NCBI GenBank assembly: GCA_943331295.2
Contig: CALQLA020000007.1
Coordinates: 62,001 to 126,000 of the forward strand
Source: Bordetella parapertussis
GTDB lineage: Bacteria > Pseudomonadota > Gammaproteobacteria > Burkholderiales > Casimicrobiaceae
DNA length: 64,000 nucleotides
Direction: 5' to 3'
The translations under genes and the position numbers were made by a program. This document shows positions 59,650-64,000 of the stretch, one piece after another. The notes beneath the pieces were generated by a model. That model worked only from the letters and a program-made list of their open reading frames with translations, was not told the origin of the DNA and searched no databases. Position 1 is the stretch's first letter; each line of letters begins with the position of its first letter.

Positions 59650-60269
59650 TTGGCGCTCTTGGCCGCGGCCGGTGCCGCGGCGGCGCTTGTCTTGCTGGCG
59701 GCGGTGGCGGTTCCCTTCGCCGGGGCGGGCTTGGCGGCCACCTTGGTCTTGCTCGTGCTTTCGTCCAGCGCCACCTGGACGAGCGTGGCCTGTTCGCGGA
59801 ATGTGTCGTAGGGCTTGGTGATCCGCGCCTTGTACGCCTCGTCGGATTCGCCGGCCTTCCACTTGAGGCCCAGCAGCGAATTGAGCCACGAGTCGTACAG
59901 CGCGCGCAGTCCGTCGACCGCGCCGCGGCTGCCGGTGGCTTCCTTCAGCGCGCTCTGGTAGGGCCGCGTCATCGAGACCTTGTGCTTGTCGACGCAGTAT
60001 TCGCTCTTGGCCGAGTTGGTGCCCTCGTCGGACTTCTCGTAGCCGAACTCGATGATTTCGATGCTCTTCACCTGCCGGCACATGGTGTACAGGTGCTCGA
60101 CCGCGTTCAGGAAGCAGTCGACGGCGTGGGTGCCGCCGGCGTTGGGGCAGAGGTAGGTGTCGGGCTTCGGCGCGGCGGAATCCTTCTGCGCGGAAGCGGC
60201 CGGCGACGCGGCGAACGCGACGGCGGCCAGGAGGGCGGTGGCGAGCGGGGCGAGCGGCAGGCGTGGCAT
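59646..60269 (-). CDS. Secreted hypothetical protein with Ala/Lys-rich tail
   Basis: Signal peptide; CPNAGGTHAVDCFLNAVEHLYTMCRQVKSIEIIEFGYEKS...; low-complexity AAKPAPAKGTATAASKTSAAAAPAAAKSAN end. Confidence 0.7.
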   Translation of the reverse strand: MPRLPLAPLATALLAAVAFAASPAASAQKDSAAPKPDTYLCPNAGGTHAVDCFLNAVEHLYTMCRQVKSIEIIEFGYEKSDEGTNSAKSEYCVDKHKVSMTRPYQSALKEATGSRGAVDGLRALYDSWLNSLLGLKWKAGESDEAYKARITKPYDTFREQATLVQVALDESTSKTKVAAKPAPAKGTATAASKTSAAAAPAAAKSAN

Positions 60270-60390
60270 GGCGGAACCGGGAATCGGGCAAAGGCGGATG
60301 CTAACCCGCGCCGCGTCCCGACTCAAGCCGGCCGGACGGATGACCCCCCGCGCGAGGACGGCCGTCGTCCGGCGCGGACAGGCGCGTCGG

Positions 60391-61137
60391 TCAGATCGTG
60401 ACGCCGCCGGAGACTTCGATGACCGCGCCGTTGATGTAGCTCGCCTCGTCGGAGGCCAGCCACGCGTACGTGTTGGCGATCTCTTCCGGGCGGCCCAGGC
60501 GGCCCATCGGCACCCTGTCTTCCATCATCTCGATGACCTTGTGGGGCATCGTCTTCAGGATCGGCGTCTCGATGAACCCGGGGCAGACGGCATTGGAACG
60601 GATGCCCTTGCGGCCCAGCTCGCGCGCCCAGGTCTTCATCATCCCGATGACGGCGAACTTGCTCGCAGCGTAGTTCGTCTGGCCGAAATTGCCGTGGATG
60701 CCGACGATCGACGACGCGTTGAGGATGCAGCCGGAGTGCTGCTGCAGCATGATGTCGACGACGGCGCGGGTGCAGTTGTAGACGCCCTTCAGGTTCACGT
60801 CGATGACGGAGTCGAACTGCTCCTCGGTCATCTTCTTCAGCTGCGCGTCCTGGACGATGCCCGCGTTGTTGACGAGGGTATCGATCCGGCCCCAGCGGGC
60901 CATCACGCCCTCGACCATCGCCGCGATGCTCGCCTTGTCGGTGACGTCGACGTGGAAGTGGATCGCCTCGCCGCCGTCGTCGTTGATTTCCTTCGCCACC
61001 TTTTGGGCCGCGGCTTCGTTGATGTCGCAGACCGCGACACGCGCGCCCTCGCGCGCAAACTTGGCGGCGGTCGCGTGGCCGATTCCTGAACCGGCGCCGG
61101 TGATGATGGAAACCTTGTCGACGAGGCGCATGCGCAT
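60391..61137 (-). CDS. SDR-family oxidoreductase (FabG/PhaB-like)
   Basis: KVSIITGAGSGIGHATAAKFAREGARVAVCDIN; NNAGIVQDAQLKKM; NASSIVGIHGNFGQTNYAASKFAVIGMMK. Confidence 0.92.
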   Translation of the reverse strand: MRMRLVDKVSIITGAGSGIGHATAAKFAREGARVAVCDINEAAAQKVAKEINDDGGEAIHFHVDVTDKASIAAMVEGVMARWGRIDTLVNNAGIVQDAQLKKMTEEQFDSVIDVNLKGVYNCTRAVVDIMLQQHSGCILNASSIVGIHGNFGQTNYAASKFAVIGMMKTWARELGRKGIRSNAVCPGFIETPILKTMPHKVIEMMEDRVPMGRLGRPEEIANTYAWLASDEASYINGAVIEVSGGVTI

Positions 61138-61437
61138 TCCTTTCTCTGAGTGTGCGGTGTTGCGTGAGGCCCTAAACCCGTCGGACCCAAACCTCTGCAT
61201 TATAGTCGTTATGCTGCATCGCACAACACAATTGTTGCATGGAAATCGAGTCGCGATCGGCGTTGCCGCCGCCTGTAAATTGTTTTAGATCAAATACTTG
61301 TGAAATTGAGGCGAGCAGCCCCTGGCGGCGCTGCCGGTCCCGGTACGACTGCGGGGCTGATTTGCTGCAAGCGCGCCATTGCGGTGCCGCGCGACAGGCC
61401 AAAACCTGCGCCGTGCCCGGCGGCGGCCGCGGCGGCA

Positions 61438-63135
61438 CTATTCCGGCTGCCAGTGCAGGATCGCCAGCTGCAGCGTCGCGCTGCCGTTCCATTCGTTGAT
61501 CTCGGGCCGGTACGCGGCGCGAACCCGCGCGGGCAGCGCGTCGACGGAATTCCACAGGATCGCCGCATACCGCATTCCGTCGCGCGACAGCACGAGCCGC
61601 AGGTGCTTCCCGCCGACGATCCGCTGGTCGTCCACGGCGAACGCGTCGTCGAACACCGGCGCCGGGAAGCCCTGGCCCCAAACCTCGGCCTGCAGTGCTG
61701 CCGCGAGGTCGAAATCGAGCTCGGTCGCGGCGAGCGCGCCGTCGCTGTCCTGCGCGCGCTGCAGGTCCGACGGCGACAGCTGTTCTCGCGCCACCGCCTC
61801 GAACGCCGCGGCGAAGCGGGGCAGGTCGGCCTCGGCCAGCGTCAGCCCGGCGGCGAACGCGTGGCCGCCGAACTTCGCCAGCGTCCCGGGCAGGCGCTTG
61901 GCGACGACGTCGAGCGCGTCGCGCAGGTGGAAGCCGGCGATCGAGCGGCCGGAGCCCTTCAGTTCACCGGCCCCCCCCTGCGCGAAGACGATTGCCGGCC
62001 GGTGGAACCGGTCCTTGAGGCGCGACGCGACGATGCCGACGACGCCCTGGTGCCACTCGGGCCGGTAGAGGCATACGGTGTACGCGCCGTCGCCGGCGGT
62101 TGCGGCCGGCATCGATTCGAGCGCGGCCAGCGCTTCCTCCTGCATCGTCGCCTCGACCTCGCGCCGCGCGCGGTTGAGGCGGTCGAGCTCGTTGGCGAGC
62201 GGCAGCGCGGCCGCGAGCGTGTCGGCCAGCAGGCAGCGGATGCCGATCGTCATGTCGGCGAGTCGGCCGGCAGCGTTGAGCCGCGGCCCGGCGACGAAGC
62301 CCAGGTCGAAGGCGGTGGCGCGCCGTGCGTCGCGCCCGGCGGCGGTGAACAGCGCCGCCACGCCCGGGTGCGCGCGCCCGGCGCGGATCCGCGCGAGTCC
62401 CTGCGCCACCAGCGTCCGGTTGACGCGGTCGAGGCGGACGACGTCGGCCACGGTGCCGAGCGCGACCAGGTCGAGCAGCGTGCCGAGCTTGGGTTCCGGT
62501 CGCCCGCGCCAGGCGCCGCGCTCGCGCAGCGCCGCCCGCGTCGCGAGCAGCACGTAGAACATCACGCCGACCCCCGCCAGGTTCCGGCTCGGGAACGCGC
62601 ACCCCGGCTGGTTCGGGTTGACGATCAGCGCCGGCGCCGGCAGCGTGGCCGCCGGCAGGTGGTGATCGGTGATCAGCACGTCGATGCCGAATCCCGCGGC
62701 GGCGGTCACGCCGTCGTGGCTCGCGATGCCGTTGTCGACCGTCACGATCAGGCGGGGCGCGCGCGTCGCGGCCATCGCCACGATTTCCGGCGTGAGCCCG
62801 TAGCCGTACTCGAAGCGGTTCGGGACCAGGAAGTCGACGTCGGCGCCCAGTGCCGCGAGGCCGCGCATGCCGACCGCACAGGCAGTCGCACCGTCGGCAT
62901 CGTAGTCGGCGACGATCAGCACCCGCTCGCGGTCGCGGATCGCATCGGCGAGCCGGCCGGCCGCGGCGGCGATGCCCTTCATCGACGCAAACGGGGGCAG
63001 GTGCGCGAGGCCCGTGTCGAGTTCGTCGTTGCTCTCGATGCCGCGCGCCGCGTAGACGCGCGCCAGCACCGGATGCACGCCCGCCGCAGCGAGCACGCCC
63101 GCGGCGGCAGGAACGGGCCGGCGGACGATGTCCAT
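61438..63135 (-). CDS. recJ: Single-stranded-DNA-specific exonuclease RecJ
   Basis: VLIVADYDADGATACAVGMRGL; VDNGIASHDGV; LITDHHLPAATLPAPALIVNPNQPG; GGHAFAAGLTL. Confidence 0.96.
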   Translation of the reverse strand: MDIVRRPVPAAAGVLAAAGVHPVLARVYAARGIESNDELDTGLAHLPPFASMKGIAAAAGRLADAIRDRERVLIVADYDADGATACAVGMRGLAALGADVDFLVPNRFEYGYGLTPEIVAMAATRAPRLIVTVDNGIASHDGVTAAAGFGIDVLITDHHLPAATLPAPALIVNPNQPGCAFPSRNLAGVGVMFYVLLATRAALRERGAWRGRPEPKLGTLLDLVALGTVADVVRLDRVNRTLVAQGLARIRAGRAHPGVAALFTAAGRDARRATAFDLGFVAGPRLNAAGRLADMTIGIRCLLADTLAAALPLANELDRLNRARREVEATMQEEALAALESMPAATAGDGAYTVCLYRPEWHQGVVGIVASRLKDRFHRPAIVFAQGGAGELKGSGRSIAGFHLRDALDVVAKRLPGTLAKFGGHAFAAGLTLAEADLPRFAAAFEAVAREQLSPSDLQRAQDSDGALAATELDFDLAAALQAEVWGQGFPAPVFDDAFAVDDQRIVGGKHLRLVLSRDGMRYAAILWNSVDALPARVRAAYRPEINEWNGSATLQLAILHWQPE

Positions 63136-64000
63136 CAGCGCTCGTCCGCCACGTTCCGCGCGGCGGCGAGGAGCGGCGCCAGCGCGGGCGCGGCAAGGCG
63201 CGCGGCGAGGCGTGCCCACGCGCCCGGCCGGCGGGCCGTGGCGACGATCGCGGCGCCACCGCCGTCGGCGATCAGCGTCACGGCGCCGAGCGCCCCCGAG
63301 GCAAGCGCCGACCACGCGGGCGCGGTCCAGTCGCGCTCGAGGTCGGCAAGTGCAAGGGGTGGCGGGAGCGCGACGACGATGCCGTCGGTGTCGTCGCCGG
63401 CGCAGTCCGCGAGCACGCTGTCCAGCGCCGCCGGCGGCGGGCGCGCGGGCCTGCCCGCATGACGGGCAAGCGCCGATGTCATGCCGCCGTCGGCGTAGCT
63501 GCGGATGCGCGTCGCGTCCGGCGCCGGGGCAACCGCGCTGCCGCCGCCCCAGAACCAGAGGCTGTTGGCGACCGGCCGCCCCGTCGCCTCGCGCACCGCG
63601 TTGACCGGATGGTCGTGCAGGAGCATCTGGATCTCGTTCTGCCAGCGCCGCCACTTGCCGGCGTCGGCGCCGGCGGGCAACGACGTTCGCAGCGTTGCGC
63701 CCAGCACCGTGGCAAGCGGCCGGGTGGCGATCGCCGGCGCGCCTTCCACCCGCGCGAACCACGCGTCGGCGGCGGGCGCGACGAACGCGAGGCCGTCGGC
63801 GGCGAAATGGGCGTTGAGCGTGGCGAGGAGCGCCGCGACGTCGGCGGGTTCGAGATCGGCGACGCGGCCCACGAGTTGGACGTCGTCGCGGCCGGCGACG
63901 AGCGTCACCGGGTCGGCGCAGAGCCAGTAGCCGGGGCCCGGGTCGAGCCCGTGACTCGCCGCGCCGATCGCGGCGAGCGGCCAGTCCTGCTGGCGCGCGA
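63135..64000 (-). CDS. RpfE-type / phosphoglycerate mutase-annotated protein upstream of recJ (5' end outside window)
   Basis: Open frame to the window edge (QQDWPLAAIGAASHGLDPGPGYWLCADPVTLVAGRDDVQL...WQNEIQMLLHDHPVNAVREATGRPVANSLWFWGGG); TGATG overlap with recJ. Confidence 0.8.
   Translation of the reverse strand, partial: ARQQDWPLAAIGAASHGLDPGPGYWLCADPVTLVAGRDDVQLVGRVADLEPADVAALLATLNAHFAADGLAFVAPAADAWFARVEGAPAIATRPLATVLGATLRTSLPAGADAGKWRRWQNEIQMLLHDHPVNAVREATGRPVANSLWFWGGGSAVAPAPDATRIRSYADGGMTSALARHAGRPARPPPAALDSVLADCAGDDTDGIVVALPPPLALADLERDWTAPAWSALASGALGAVTLIADGGGAAIVATARRPGAWARLAARLAAPALAPLLAAARNVADER

Noticed and set aside
60391-61137. Second phaB
   Set aside because: SDR fold and FGQTNYAASK motif are shared widely with FabG-like reductases; substrate cannot be assigned from sequence alone.

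Overview
The window is about 64 kb of very GC-rich chromosomal DNA, most likely from a betaproteobacterium. That assignment rests on gene content and neighbourhoods (phaR/phaP/phaC/phaB, divergent rluD|bamD, recJ next to an RpfE-type gene, efp-earP) and was not tested by any search. Nearly all the sequence is explained by about 46 conventional genes. These include feoAB behind a Fur-box-like site, an EF-P/EarP pair, an Ada-AraC-AlkA fusion with ogt, and a BMP-family purine/nucleoside ABC importer followed by xdhABC. Others are two divergent orphan solute-binding proteins, an Mla-type lipid transporter, two tandem tripartite RND pumps, rimO, a dispersed PHA gene set, pgeF/rluD/bamD, a DinG-like helicase and recJ. 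I saw no tRNA, rRNA, CRISPR array, transposase or prophage. I found no clear large novel system. The observations most worth follow-up are: (1) a stem-loop with an anti-Shine-Dalgarno-like CCUCCUCCU loop directly before a strong terminator downstream of phaP, a candidate sRNA; (2) an RND membrane-fusion protein with an apparent C-terminal OmpA-like domain; (3) an in-frame TGA inside a repeat of a secreted protein in the pha operon, with the frame open afterwards up to the next gene's RBS; (4) a dispersed palindromic element (GTAGCCCGGGTTGAGCG...) that repeatedly supplies the TAG stop of the upstream gene and twice abuts a short tandem array; (5) a perfect TTGCTGC-N3-GCAGCAA palindrome upstream of a near-consensus sigma70 promoter for phaP. 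Many long ORFs in the track are antisense artefacts of high GC.
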